A stretch of 64,000 nt of DNA from Schistosoma mansoni (GCF_000237925.1 NC_031496.1:30484539-30548538), one strand, 5' to 3'; numbered from the stretch's first letter, positions 51,476-63,460 are shown. Numbers and translations are program-made. Notes: generated by a model not told the origin, from the sequence alone.

Positions 51476-51879
51476 CTTTTCCAAGTGTTCGGCGGATAAT
51501 ACAGATCTTCTCTGATATTTTACGTTCAGCCTCAAAGATCATGTGCTTAGGAACTAATGACAATGAAAATGTACTGAACATTTACATTTACGATCATATT
51601 TACGATTTATAATGCCAATTATCCCTTATTGTTTCCACTATCTTTTCATGGGCTCCAAAGAGAAGATTTCGCTGTGTTGTGGGAAGTGCCAAAGGCGATG
51701 TTGCGAATCTACATGTTGCGGATAGACATTTGAGATCTTGCAAACTAACAAGTGTTATTTCGTCACATATTTACCATCCGCCATCTTCACATCTTCCTCC
51801 AAACAAATGAGATTATAATAGGGTCTATCTCCAGGAATAAGGGTGAGAAATCCTTAACATGTCTAGTATATTATCAGAA

Positions 51880-54155
51880 AGGGTAAAACACCTGGAAACT
51901 ATAGTCCCATAAACAGAAGGACAAAGGTTTTAGTAGTAAAATGGAGGTATTGACCTACCCCACAGTTTATAGGAGGTTCAAGTATCCTAGCTTTAACCTG
52001 AAGAAAAGTACCAACGTATCGTTGCTTGGGAAACACTAGATCCTCCATCATATAGCTGTGCTGGCCAATCGATCGAAGACGAATGGCATTAGTTCAAGGC
52101 TACATTTGAATCTGTAACACAACCGTTTATCCCATGGTCAACACGTAAGCTATCACGTTGCCCTCCATGGATTAATAGGGAAACCAGGAAGTTGTCGAAG
52201 TGTAGGAAACAATTCTTGTCTACAGGACAAGCATCATTTAAGTGCGAATATAAAAAAATCCGGAATGTATGTAAACAGACCATAGCTGAATCCCGTACCA
52301 ATTACGAACGACAGTTTGCATATGGTAGCCGTACTTGTCGGAAGCGATCGTTTTCGTATGTTAAACGCCGAACAAAATGTAGTGATGGTATTCCCGCGTT
52401 ACTGTTAAACGAAAATTCAGATTTACTAGCCGAATCTGATTCAGCAAAAGCTGAGACTTTTTCAAACTATTTTAGTGAAGTCTTCTCTACGTTTATTGTT
52501 ACAACAACTCTTCCGAATTACACCGCGATACCAGCCATAGGATCTATACACGCGATTGAGGAAACTCTCCTCAAACCTTGTAAGATACCGGGCCCCGATG
52601 GGTTGCATCTACGTTTGCTGTCATCGCTTACGGACATTATTTCAAGACCGCTCGCGACGCTCTTCAGCATGTCTCTTTCAATCGCCCAACTCCCTAGAGA
52701 CTGGAAAGACGCCATAGACAGTCCTATATTTAAGGGTGGTCAGGGACGAATCGTATCTAACCACCGCCCTGTCAGCATGACCAGCATAGTCGTTAAGTAA
52801 CTTGAAAAGATGATTCGGGTTAAATTATTAAGTCACATAGATTCGTATAGTCTGTTAACTCCCGAGCAACATGGGTTTCGTAACAAGCATTCATGCTTGA
52901 CTAACTTACTCATTGCGAGAGAGGATTGGACAGCAGCCCTAGATAACGGCCTGTCTGTCGACGTGATATTCATAGATTTTAGCAAAGCGTTTGACACGGT
53001 TGCACACTTAGGTCTTATGCAGAAGCTCTCGAGCTTTGGAATAACAGGTGCTATACAGGAATGGACAGGAAACTTCTTATGTGACCGCAGGCAGAGATTG
53101 AGGGTCAATGGAACGTTATCAGAATGGAAGCTGGTCAAAAGTGGTGTACCCCAAGGCACCATCTTAGACCCTCTACATTTCCTTCTGTATGTCAATGAAT
53201 TACCTCTATTGTCTAAGTCGTCGACGTTATTGTTTGCGGATGACGTCAAAATCTGAAGAACAATAAGTGAGGCTGATCGTTTTAATCACCAAACTGACTT
53301 AGACTAATTAGTTAGATAGGCTCATGATTGGGGCTTATAATTTACTTTGATGAAGAGCTTGCTCATGCATATCGGACACGGTAATAGCTACCATTATACC
53401 AATGATGGTACATCTGTTCCGCACGTTCAAGAACATAAAGACTTGGGAATAATAACAAGTCACGACTTGAAAACAACTACTCACTGCAACACAGCTGCTT
53501 CCAAAGGTTATCGGGCGCTATGGTCACTTCGCCGAGCATTCAAATTCTTGGACGAGATGTTACGAATCTTATATACCACCTACGTAAGAGCACACTTAGA
53601 GTACTGTATCCAAGCATCTATCCCATGTCCGATAAAGGATACTAACTCACTTGGACATGTTCAGCTTGCGGGGACGAAGTTGGTGAAGGGTCTTTCTAAA
53701 CATCCTTACGATGTGCGTTTGAAAAATCTAAACCTTTTCCCCTTGTCTTATCGTATGACGCGGGGTGACCTATACTGGCATTTCGTATCTCTAATTATGA
53801 TTTAAGTGCTAATATGTCCACTTTTTTGCTCGCTTCAGCAGTGATGATCACCGGAGTCATAGCAGGAAGGTTCATAAACCGCGATCTAATAAACTAAAGG
53901 TGGGGTCCCGTTTTCTCACCGTGCGGTCAATGAATGGAACGCCTTACCCGAACAAGTGGTATCAACCACATCAGAGAACATTTTCAAGAGGCTGGACCTT
54001 CGCTAGGAAGAAATCTGTCAGGATTAACACAGGTTCACCAACCTACTATCCTTATTACTGAAGACTATTTCAGGTTGCCGAAGCACCGAAATAATAAGTT
54101 ACACTTTTCACTTCTACGGGAACTCTTCCTGAAACTTTTTATGCAGAGGTAAGTG
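51880..54155 (+). mobile_element. CR1-clade (SR1/Perere-like) LINE, 5'-truncated
   Basis: Recognisable coding runs from about 52100 (WINRETRKLSKCRKQF) through the RT: IPGPDGLHLRLLSSL, LPRDWKDA, NHRPVSMTS, PEQHGFRNKHSC, VIFIDFSKAFDTV, SGVPQGTILDPL and LLFADDVKI at 53210-53256. The C-terminal part follows (ILYTTYVRAHLEYCIQ, LAGTKLVKGLSKHPYDVRL, then FSHRAVNEWNALPEQVV near 53920). Catalytic FADD is present. The coding text from 52192 to 53805 stays in one frame with only premature stops. A decayed endonuclease may lie upstream of 52100. Confidence 0.85.
52192..53805 (+). pseudogene. CR1-type reverse transcriptase with in-frame stops
   Basis: Three open segments (52192-52800, 52810-53256, 53347-53805) share one frame. 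The first ends after SIVVK, the second just after the FADDVKI catalytic box. The RT palm, thumb and C-terminal region are all recognisable. No frameshift is needed across about 1.6 kb, so decay by point change is recent compared with the RTE copies. Confidence 0.85.
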
Positions 54156-54309
54156 TGATATCAGTTTGTTTTATCTACTCATTCTTACAAAAGTCTGAAC
54201 AAGCTATTTGATAAGATACCTGTCGGATGAACGAGGACCACAAACTAGTAAAATAATGGTCTGAGTAGTTATAAATTGCATTTACCCTTGCTACTAGAAT
54301 AACAAGCCC

Positions 54310-54540
54310 ATTCCCAAAATTGTGGATTTATCATGATGTCATCACCTTATCAACAATATTCAGCGTGGAAATCAAATCTTTTTCTATACTTACCCATCTT
54401 ACCGTGACAGTCAGAGATACGATATTTAGTACTCCTGAAGAGCATGTCTGGTCTGAGAAAAGGATAATATATTTTATTTGAAAAGAGATGAGTTACGTGG
54501 AGTGACTACACCTAAATGGCAGAGCTATGTCATTCCAACT
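54310..54540 (+). repeat. Unnamed repeat family F, copy 3
   Basis: Landmarks are ATTGTGGATTTATCATGATG, TACCGTGACAGTCAGAGATA, GGATAATATATTTTATTTG and GGAGTGACTACACC. It lies just after the CR1 LINE, so the element may have inserted within an array of this repeat. Confidence 0.5.
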
Positions 54541-56398
54541 TGATTGTTCAACTGGAACGAAAGAAAATTCAAATATTAAAAAAACTAAAAACTGCCATAT
54601 AAAACTCTATTTTGAAAAAGAATAATCGAATGTTAGCTTTTATAAAGGTAGACGTTTGATTTGATGTGTGTTTTACGCAAACACATATTATGTACTTATT
54701 CAGCACCTTTTTTCAATGTTGCGGTACTTATTGTGTGCTGTATGTAATGCGTTAGTGTTACCTACACCGTTATCGTGCTTATTCCAGAGAATATGATGTC
54801 AGAATCTACAAATATTTAAGAGTTGGTTTTGGGTTATCTCTGTTACCTCATGCAAGCTGAAGTTTTCCTCCCCGTAATTCAACATTGACCCTGGGATGTC
54901 AAGTCATCATTCACTTAGCCCGCGGAAGAGCTGTTGTAACCAAAGCCATCCTAATATTGTAAGTGCTTACGTTAATATGTCAATGGCTACTGATGACGGC
55001 ACATTGACTCTCAGTTACGTAAATTCAGGTTACCGCTTCAGTGTTTATTCTTGGAGCTCTACATTTGACACTGTTTAAAAACGGTCTAAAAGTGTTTACA
55101 GAAACTAAAAGTTGATTTTTATGGGCTGTTTTGACTTCCAAATATATCTTTAAGTGGTTTTTCAACGATCACTCCTCATTTTATGGTTACCTGTCTTATT
55201 TCCCCTTTATTCACTCCATAATCAGTTCCATAATGATCGATAGATTTTGATGCTGATGAAATGCATATCTAATTTGTTGACTATCGACGATTATGTAAGT
55301 GCATTTGAGATGCACTACTATTCAAATGAACAGTCAGTGATAGATGAAGTATACATATTAAGTATTCGAGTTAAACAATACACCAACTCAGCGAACAATA
55401 AGGTGACCTTTTTTCAAGTTATGTAGAAAATGTAGGCAGTAGATAGATATACTACATAATTTTCATGTATGGTCTTTCGTTCATTATTGGTGGTAAGATC
55501 ATAATCAGTATAATGGCTGCTTATTTGGAATCCTGAATTTCAAGAAAATTCTTTTCGTTATGATCTCATCCTTATAACCATATACTCCACCCTAACATCA
55601 AAATTGACTTTACCACGTTGATATCGAATATTGGTTAACATCATCAGCATAATAATAATGAAAATTAATGATTTTAAATGTCTTCAGCCCAGGAAATCAA
55701 GTTCTGACTAAAGTAGCGCTTGTTCTGTAATCGATGCACTTATTTCATAGTTGCTGTCAAGTTAACGTTCCTACGGCACCAAAAAACCTCAATATCCGTC
55801 ACTTTATTCATTGTATTAAAAAGTGAAGTGTGATGTCTCACGTTAGTTATCTTTTGTTTATCAATCCTCACAAGAGCTCCCACTATCTGCGATTCTGTCT
55901 TCAAAATTAGTAAGCGTTCAAGCTTTTACCAGTTTTAAAAATATACTTTTCGCTTTTCTGGCCTCAAATACATATAATTTCGACAAACAATCATTATCTA
56001 AAAATAATGCGCCGATAGGTTTAAAGGACAATAAAACGTTATCTACATCTACAAAACCCGAAATCTATCAATAGATATGAGGTATTGGTCAACATTACGC
56101 TTTTTATTCAGGGCGATTTCCACTTAATCGTTGACAACAAGGTTATGTCATGTCTCACGTTTCGTGGTCCCTATTTTTGAACTGGTTCGCGTTCTGTTAT
56201 TACTTCTGTACAATGAGTACTGTATAACTACACGACTTTTACATGAATATTGACCGTGTTATAATCATCCCTCTTTGTTGGTCAGTTCATTTTTACTCGG
56301 TCTGTTTACTTTCACAGTACCTCTTTTTTGCTAGATATCATGATATATTAATGTCTTGTTAACTTTACATACTCTTGTGTTGCACTTCGACTTTACAG
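54541..56398. other. AT-rich region upstream of the plus-strand exons
   Basis: Short ORFs only (one at 54896-55078). I find no exon that can be joined with confidence to 56399, although earlier exons of that gene probably lie here or upstream. Confidence 0.3.
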
Positions 56399-56963
56399 AG
56401 AAGTCATGAACATTCATGTAATTCAGAGATTATCGGTGTATCCACTAGCAGCGAAATTAATAGTAGTCATAATTCAGAACCTGAAGTTATTGAAGATAAA
56501 CCTCCTAGTCCTTTGTCACTTCAACAAGATGGTGTTTTCTCTTTAGTTCAAAGCCCACCTTTTGAAAATGATCAGTTGGATTCTGTTTCTCCCGAAAATC
56601 AGCTTTCGAATCTACTTATTCATTCAAATAATCAAACATTAATTAATCTATCAGGAATTAATTCCACTGTTACTGACCAAAAACGCGAACATGTTCCCAT
56701 CACAAATGCACGGAATCCTAATCTGCAAAATATGACTTCATCAGAACGAGCAAACTCAGTCTCTGGTGATGTATCAAATCCAAACTGTCCAGATGTAGTG
56801 AAAAGTTTTCGAAAACCCAAATACAGTCCACGTGATAGCGTTTCACAACAGCCCATTACAGATTCCGTCGCTGCCTCAACTATCGGAAGCTCCGACCCTG
56901 TTTTTTCTTTGACAGCCAGAGAAACTAATTTATCATTGATAGCATCCAGGAAAAGTGTAAAAG
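56399..56963 (+). CDS. Unidentified protein, internal exon (188 codons)
   Basis: An acceptor TTTACAG|AGA and donor AAAAG|GTAGTC bound an open frame of 188 codons plus one base. The peptide is rich in Ser, Asn, Pro and Gln (EVIEDKPPSPLSLQQDGVF, NPNLQNMTSSERANSVSG, KPKYSPRDSVSQQ) and looks disordered, with several SP sites. It is unlike any repeat in the window. The end phase matches exon 59957. I do not recognise the family. Confidence 0.65.
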
Positions 56964-56969
56964 GTAGTC

Positions 56970-57470
56970 ATAGCTACATAACTTTTTTGTGAGTGGTGTG
57001 GTAGTTTCATTCTTCACCATTTTAGGACTATGTATTGGATTCATATTAAAGGCATTTTAACGTGTCATATGATGATACCTCTGTGCGTGGGACTGGTCAT
57101 AATTCAGAGGCTTAGGGAACCAATTTTTATTCATTTTGTGCCTAATTCAAGGGTAATCTATATACCTCAACTTTTGAGCCACACTGTAAGTGTAACTCAC
57201 AACATAATACATGTGTCTGTAGGTTTTTGTTGAGTATGAGATGAAATGTAGGTAAATAGTTGCTTATTGATTTTGATAATAATCACATATTTAGGCGGTT
57301 AATATACGTTATCACCAACTGACCTCTTCGGTTTACTATCCTAAAAATAGAAAAATAGATAATCCGGAAAGCTTATCTGGGAGCACTGTTGAACATTCTG
57401 TCAATCCATCAAGGTACTAACATAGTTAAGATGTGGTGTAGTCGGCTGGTAGGTTCAAGAAAGAAAACTT
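56970..57470. other. Intron sequence
   Basis: This is intron of the unidentified plus-strand gene (56964-59956). The ORF at 57030-57233 has no support. Nothing else seen. Confidence 0.35.
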
Positions 57471-57477
57471 TCATGAA

Positions 57478-57655
57478 AACTCAGTCAGTCATTTACAATG
57501 TAGGACCAGGCGCATATTTGCATCGGTCAAAGTTGTCATACCTCATCAACACAACAAGAGAAAAAAACAAATCCATAGAAGCATTTACTTCAATGGTAGC
57601 AATACATCAAAAAACATTGCACATAAGAATAGGATACGAGGGATATTGACAACAG
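57478..57655 (-). mobile_element. LINE-2 3' end fragment
   Basis: CAGTCAGTCATTTACAATGT and GTAGGACCAGGCGCATATTT, then CATCAACACAACAAGAG, are the reverse of the 29430-29600 subfamily. The small ORF here is not a gene. Confidence 0.6.
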
Positions 57656-57934
57656 TTGATCCTAGCATAATCATACCTGTCATTATTTCCTTTGAAATTT
57701 ACCCAGCAATAATTCGTAGATTTGTGCCTCAAACTACACGTTGTATAGAAGCTAATAAAGTTGACGGAGTATCCAATTTACTGAGAGTTTGAAAGTCATT
57801 CATCTAAAGTAACTAGTTAATATTATATCAATCGCTGTATTATTTAGAAGTTCTGTGCTGAGAAACAATCAGACAAAAATTATCTGATCATATAATATTT
57901 TGATATTTTGCGGCTCACTTAGATTAAGTTGTTT

Positions 57935-58045
57935 GTGAATACACTCAATCAGTCATATTTCATGTAATAAGGCTGATAACAATAACTAGCTGATACATAT
58001 GCATCAGCTCAAGTTACCACACCACATTAGCATTCCTAGGATCAT
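57935..58045 (-). mobile_element. LINE-2 3' tail remnant
   Basis: ATCAGTCATATTTCATGTAA and CATCAGCTCAAGTTACCACA, followed by CCACATTAGCA, match the reversed LINE-2 terminus. Confidence 0.5.
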
Positions 58046-58454
58046 TGATTTATTTGTGTAGGAAATGAATTTTTATGATAAAATGAGTAAAACGTGTACA
58101 GTGTGCTACTTTTCGAATTATGTATGGTTAGTTAAATTTTTCCTATTTATTTTATTAGTAAGCTTAGTGTTAAAAGAGAAAGTGCTACCACTCTTCCGAA
58201 AATGCTTGTTTTGGACATATTTTTACGTAAAAAAATAATCTAGTGAATTGCGAATACACTCTAAAAAAGAATGAAATAAAGTATGGTTCTATCTTTAAAA
58301 TTACTCTCCACATTTTTAAGTTCAAGAGAGATGTAATTTTTATCTAAAAGTCATAACCTGTTTACTATTCTCCGAATTGCTACGCATATTTAATTTAATA
58401 TACTGAAAATCCCCATTTTTGTTACATATCTAATTTAGTCATTGGACCAAGCAG

Positions 58455-58690
58455 TACAGAGTTTTAATAGTTGAATTCTTGAGTCGATACATGCCAGACC
58501 ACCATTGAAGCCTGAATGCACTGGACCATAGTTTCGTCCTAGTATGGAGTTCATCAGAAGTGTTCATCCACGATCCCGCGCGCGGCCGTCCAGTGCTTCC
58601 AGATTTTCAATAGTGGTCTAGCTTAGATCGACTCACGAATTCAACTTTTAAAATTATTACAATTTCCACAAACCCCCATTCTAATAACAA
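58455..58690. repeat. Foldback made from two family B 3' ends
   Basis: A minus-strand part (58474-58578) abuts a plus-strand part (58580-58680) that retains CGGCCGTCCAGTGCTTCC. The tRNA-like head is missing between them, so the arms pair with almost no loop. Confidence 0.65.
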
Positions 58691-58694
58691 TACA

Positions 58695-58925
58695 GAACTC
58701 TCTTGATGTTTTCGAGTTATCTGAGCTTAATGGTTTAATTGTGGAACTTTCACTGTCATTCCGGGAAACATTATCATCGCTTAAACTCATGCAGTAAGCA
58801 GTGACGATGTTTTCAAGGATGACAATGAAAGCTCCACAATTAAAACATTCAGCTCGGAGAACTTAGGAATAACCAAAGCACCCACTTAAGCTGCAAATGT
58901 TTTCTTTCAGTACAGAATCCTCCTA
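58695..58925. repeat. Foldback repeat (inverted arms about 60 nt)
   Basis: GGTTTAATTGTGGAACTTTC (58730-58749) pairs with GAAAGCTCCACAATTAAAAC (58827-58846), and the match extends on both sides. The same unit, as a longer inverted repeat, lies at 17236-17612. Confidence 0.7.
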
Positions 58926-59289
58926 ATAACTTTCCATCGAAGGCTTCTTGTTTTCAGGATAATCATTCTTTAGTTATTTATTAGGGTGAAACCTATTGAT
59001 CTTTATCCTTGAAGTGAAAAATTTCTGAAAGATTAATTTATAGGACATGGCAACAACCAGGTAGTTAATACCAGGTAAAGAGTACTACAGTTGATTAGTC
59101 AAGTTCTGATCTTTTTAATTGGATATCTGAAGTTACTGCGTAAGGATTGGTGGTAATATTCAGTTGTCCTAAAAAATAGCTTAGGTATCTTTTAATTCTG
59201 CGACCTGACTTCGCTTTGGGCGGTAAATACTAGCAGTTTATGCATATATTCAAAAGATTAGAAGGTATTTTTTAGTATAGGGTTGCGGA

Positions 59290-59700
59290 AATTGTTAAAT
59301 TTCATTGAAATCATGAACCGATATAATTTAAACAACCATTGAAAACCTGGGAACACTGGAAGGCCGTTTCGTCCTAGTATAGGACTCCCCAGAGATGGGC
59401 ACCCATGATCTTACTACAGGGAATCGGACACAGGATATTCTGTCTCGCTCTGCATCACTTAACTTCCAGACCACTGAGTCGGCATCCATCTATGTTAAGG
59501 TCTAACTTCAATCAATCCACAATATTGTTCAGCCATCTTCGATTGTCTTCAGTCGATAATTGCCTCACACACAAAATGGTTGAACTCTACTGATCATGGC
59601 TTCTCACTAGAAGTCCGTGAGTTTTCGTCTTGAAGCTAGTCACTAGTTAGCATATGAGGTTATGGAGATTTTTAAATTTCTTTGAAACCATGAACCGATC
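59290..59700 (-). repeat. Diverged family B unit
   Basis: It holds GAAGGCCGTTTCGTCCTAGT and CCACTGAGTCGGCATCC, then the CTTCAATCAATCCAC...TGGTTGAACTC region. The ribozyme core is damaged. The boundary motif at 59655 is partly repeated. Confidence 0.65.
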
Positions 59701-59956
59701 TAGATTAGAAATTATTTCTAATTAAATTCTAATCATAATGTATTAAGTAAATGTTTGATGCACTCAGCGTTTAGATAAGTTGTTTTTATAAGGAATGATA
59801 AAATTATTCAACCTCATCTACTCCGGTTTCTCAAGAGTAAGCAAACTAACGAAGTCGAAATCGTTATTTCGATTATTTTCATGGATATCAAAAATATTTC
59901 AAGGATCATTGGAGGTCAAATTTCTTGCTTATGTGAAATAATTTTGTATTTTGCAG

Positions 59957-60073
59957 AACTTTATGGACAACCAAGCTGGTGGGGTGATGGTGACAGCGAC
60001 TATTCCTATCCACACACTTCGTCTTTTGGAAATCAAGAAACTGTACATCCTGTAGTTGCTTCACGCAAATACA
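59957..60073 (+). CDS. Unidentified protein, second exon (38 codons)
   Basis: Acceptor TTTTGCAG|AA and donor AAATACA|GTAAGT bound LYGQPSWWGDGDSDYSYPHT and SSFGNQETVHPVVASRKY. Phase 2 entry completes a Glu codon with the exon ending at 56963, so the two exons fit one transcript. It contains no known domain that I can name. Later exons are not found before the window ends. Confidence 0.65.
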
Positions 60074-60404
60074 GTAAGTTTGTTAATTTTTCCACCTTTA
60101 TGGGCTCCGAAATTTATATCCCCAGTTGTTTCTGCTCTCAAAAAAATGCGAATGTATTAAAAAACACCTGTTTAATTTACAATATATTTCATCTACACTT
60201 CTATTAGTATTCAAATAGTGTGGGATTAGATAAGGTGTTCGAATTTCATCTACCCCCGTTGCACTTCTGTTTGGGTAACCAAGTAATATCATTGGTCCTT
60301 ACACTTATAATATGTCTCGAAGCGAAGTACATAACAGAGATAGAGTTATTTAGACAGTTTTTGTATGGATTTGTCAATTATGCTTCAACTAAATCAACTT
60401 GTGC

Positions 60405-60720
60405 TGTTATATTCAGAAGGGGATTTGTGGAGATTTCAGTATTTTTCAACTCACTGAAGACAATTGGTGAATGGTCGCTCATAATTCGTGGATCGGTTGA
60501 AGTTAGACATTAACACCGTAGGATGCCAGTCAGCTCAGTGGTCTATCGGCTAAGGGCTCTGGCTCGAGACTGGTATGTTCTGGGTTCGAATCTCGTGAGT
60601 GCGGGATCGTGGATGCGCACTGCTGAGGAGTCCCATAATAAGACGAAACGGCCGTCCAGTGCTTCCAGGTTTTCCATGGTGGTCTAGCTTCAATTCACTC
60701 ATGATTTCAACTTTATGCTG
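60405..60720 (+). repeat. Family B hammerhead unit
   Basis: It starts CAGAAGGGGATTTGTGGAGA. The B box is GGTTCGAATCTC. The ribozyme at about 60612-60665 has CTGAGGA, GAAA and ACGGCCGT intact and one stem II mismatch (GTCC/AGAC). A short internal deletion precedes AACTCACTGAAGACAATTGG. Confidence 0.75.
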
Positions 60721-61139
60721 TTATCATTAAACAACAATCTTATCACTGAGTTCTTTTTAACGTAGTTTATACATTTTACTATTATTGTTTATTCAGAGTC
60801 TTTTAAAAGATAAAGAGATCAGATCAATATTGTTTCATTTACTCACGATTTACACTTTTTCATTGGAATTTATGCCAATGTTACTATGTTGCTAAAGTTG
60901 ATAATAATACGTATATGATACGTCTTAAGTTTTTTTACAACTTTTTGTAGTTATTTTAACTCGTATTGGACGTGAATTAAAGTCTATCCACGTGATACAC
61001 TATCTGATTTGTTTAAGACCGGCAACTATAAATAAATATCACACCAACATACATGATTGTTACCATTGTTTTTTGATCTGTAGAAAGTATGTTACTAAGA
61101 AAGATGATATATGCTGTCGATATGATCAACTACCCGTGT

Positions 61140-61390
61140 AAACTCATTTAGTATTGTTTGTTTGAATCTCCCCATCGATGTGTTAGGACTGCAACTGGTC
61201 AGTCTCTAATTGACATATGTGCATACTGTGCGTATTGCCTTGATATCGCGAAAGGTACTGGGTTAGAGTCCCAGAGTGAACATCAACTCTAAGATGCAGT
61301 TACACCCAGCTGACGAGTCCCAAATAGGACGAAACGCGCGTCAAACTGGATTCCACTGCTAGCCACTATCCATCTGTGCTTACAATACCC
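61140..61390 (+). repeat. Family A unit with reversed tail in front
   Basis: A reversed tail (GTTTGAATCTCCCCATCGAT, GTATTGCCTTGATATCG) joins a B box (GGTTAGAGTCCC). The ribozyme at about 61296-61360 has a complete core, but AAA is inserted after the GTC cleavage triplet. Confidence 0.7.
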
Positions 61391-62130
61391 GTGTAAACGT
61401 TTAGAAAAACACTCACCGTCTTGATTATTAGATAATTATTTCCATTCTATAAATGGGTTTGTATAAACAAGATCTAACTAAATTGAATTTTCGGTTTTTT
61501 TCTAGGAGATTTCTTGGAGTTTACTAAAATGTATTAATAATTCAAACTTCATCTACATGGAAGGTTCTTATTCATATCTTCATTCATTATTGCCTGTCTA
61601 TATCTTTAACAACCCATCTAGACCACGCAAAAACTTTGCCCAACAATGAGTTCAATCTTTAACTTTTCTCATAACTTTGCTATAGTGGTTGGTGTGAAGA
61701 CCCTTAGGTTATCAGAACAGGAATACTAAAAGTTAACCACTAAGTTACATTGATGTAGGTTGAAACAGGTCAATAATTCAATCTATAGAGGTAATTAAAA
61801 TCAACTGTTATTTAGGTGTGGAAAAGTTTTCTTTTTAGTTTGGGACTTCTAATAGGAACAAAAAATCTCAGTTCAAAATCTTACACAAAATGTTTAGATT
61901 GCTCGGATTCAATAATCCAAGGTTTCGGATAGTGATACCATAGTGCAAATTGTGACACTTCAACACTAATGCAAAATATCGACAGAGTGAAAAAAATAAT
62001 AAAACGATAAAAGTTGATTGTATAGATTAGGTGGATTCTTTTTTTGGGGTGCCTTAATTTCTATACTGAGTTGTTTGGCTGATAAGTTTTCATTCTAGGC
62101 TAGTTGTTTTAATTGACTAAGACAAACAAA
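61391..62130. other. No recognised feature
   Basis: AT-rich sequence without ORF, splice-bounded exon or repeat match that I can see. Confidence 0.35.
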
Positions 62131-62134
62131 TACA

Positions 62135-62222
62135 TTTTTCATAGTTGAAATCATGAGTCAATTGAAGCTAGACCACCATGGAAAACCTGGAAGCACTGGA
62201 CGTCCATTTCGTCCATTTTTGT
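62135..62222 (-). repeat. Family B 3' end fragment
   Basis: ATAGTTGAAATCATGAGTCA through GGAAGCACTGGACGTCC is the terminal block with half a ribozyme. Confidence 0.65.
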
Positions 62223-62309
62223 TATTTCCATCAATTTTGAGTAGGTTATTATTTACTGACGACTTATTATTTTCGATTTTTCCATCCGTGCCACCTATTA
62301 CTGCTTGAA

Positions 62310-62810
62310 GTTATTGTCAGTCAGTCAGTCAGTCAGTTACAATGTAGAACTTCGTACGTACGTACATCAGTTCGAGTTGCCATACCACATTAGCACAGAG
62401 ATGAAGTTGTCGATTCATCAAATCCCATATTGGTAGAAGTAGTAAGAGTATAAGCATTATGTGAAAGATTAGGGTTTGAAGATGTTATTGAAGAAGTATA
62501 ATACAATGAAATAAATTTGGAAAGAGAAAAAGGATACAGACATGAAGAATTCAGAAGATTAGAATTTGGCAGAACACAAAGAGTGGATGCACCTTCGCTA
62601 TTGCAAACGATTTTGAGCCATGTCATTCAAGGTCTCTAACCATCGTTCGCTATCATCTCGCGAATCCCAACCAGGTAGTCTACACCTACCAACATGGCCC
62701 AGTCCACTTGTCAGTGACTTCATGGATTTATGCCATGTTTTGGTCTGGCCGCCCCTAGCTTTGTTCCAACCTGCTCCTACAGTGCTCTTCATAAGCTTTT
62801 TTATTTCTCA
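62310..62810 (-). mobile_element. LINE-2 3' end, left arm of inverted pair
   Basis: The CTGA tail (GTCAGTCAGTCAGTCAG on plus, 62319-62336) and the 3' UTR extend upstream into an RT-end-like segment (WHKSMKSLTSGLGHVGRCRL at 62598-62792). It is nearly identical to 63095-63460 on the other strand. Confidence 0.8.
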
Positions 62811-63094
62811 CTTTATCCAGTTTGAACGAAATGTTAGAGATGCATTAGGATTTATCGAATATATATGTGATCAAGCTAAAATATAATCAAGATTCAAGTA
62901 GGCACACTGACCGATTTGTATTCATTAAGATGTTGATATAAGTTCATTAGCCAAGTAATGTTTCCTTCGTTTCCGAATCTGGTGACAAAAATGACATCAT
63001 TAAAATTATTCTTCTGTATAGTTTAGGTTCAGAATGTACTTCCTGAATATTGTTCTCTTTGAGTTCAGCTTGTTATACACAATAAAGTTAGGAA

Positions 63095-63460
63095 TTATAA
63101 TTCCTGGTTGGGATTCGCGAGATGATAGCGAACGATGGTTAGAGACCTTGAATGACATGGCTCAAAATCGTTTGCAATAGCGAAGGTGCATCCACTCTTT
63201 GTGTTCTGCCAAATTCTAATCTTCTGAATTCTTCATGTCTGTATCCTTTTTCTCTTTCCAAATTTATTTCATTGTATTATACTCCTTCAATAACATCTTC
63301 AAACCCTAATCTTTCACATAATGCTTATACTCTTACTACTTCTACCAATATGGGATTTGATGAATCGACAACTTCATCTCTGTGCTAATGTGGTATGGCA
63401 ACTCGAACTGATGTACGTACGTACGAAGTTCTACATTGTAACTGACTGACTAACTAGGAA
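63095..63460 (+). mobile_element. LINE-2 3' end, right arm of inverted pair
   Basis: It runs from CCTGGTTGGGATTCGCGAGA to GTAACTGACTGACTAAC. The 78-codon frame read across it differs by one residue from that of the left arm. That agreement is DNA identity, not selection on a protein. Confidence 0.8.

Noticed and set aside
54896-55078. 60-residue ORF as an upstream exon of the plus-strand gene
   Set aside because: No acceptor/donor pair in a compatible phase was found, and the peptide shows no family features.
62390-63388. Two nearly identical 78-residue ORFs (one per strand) as a conserved gene pair
   Set aside because: Both lie in the LINE-2 3' UTR and tail. Their identity comes from the inverted duplication of the repeat.
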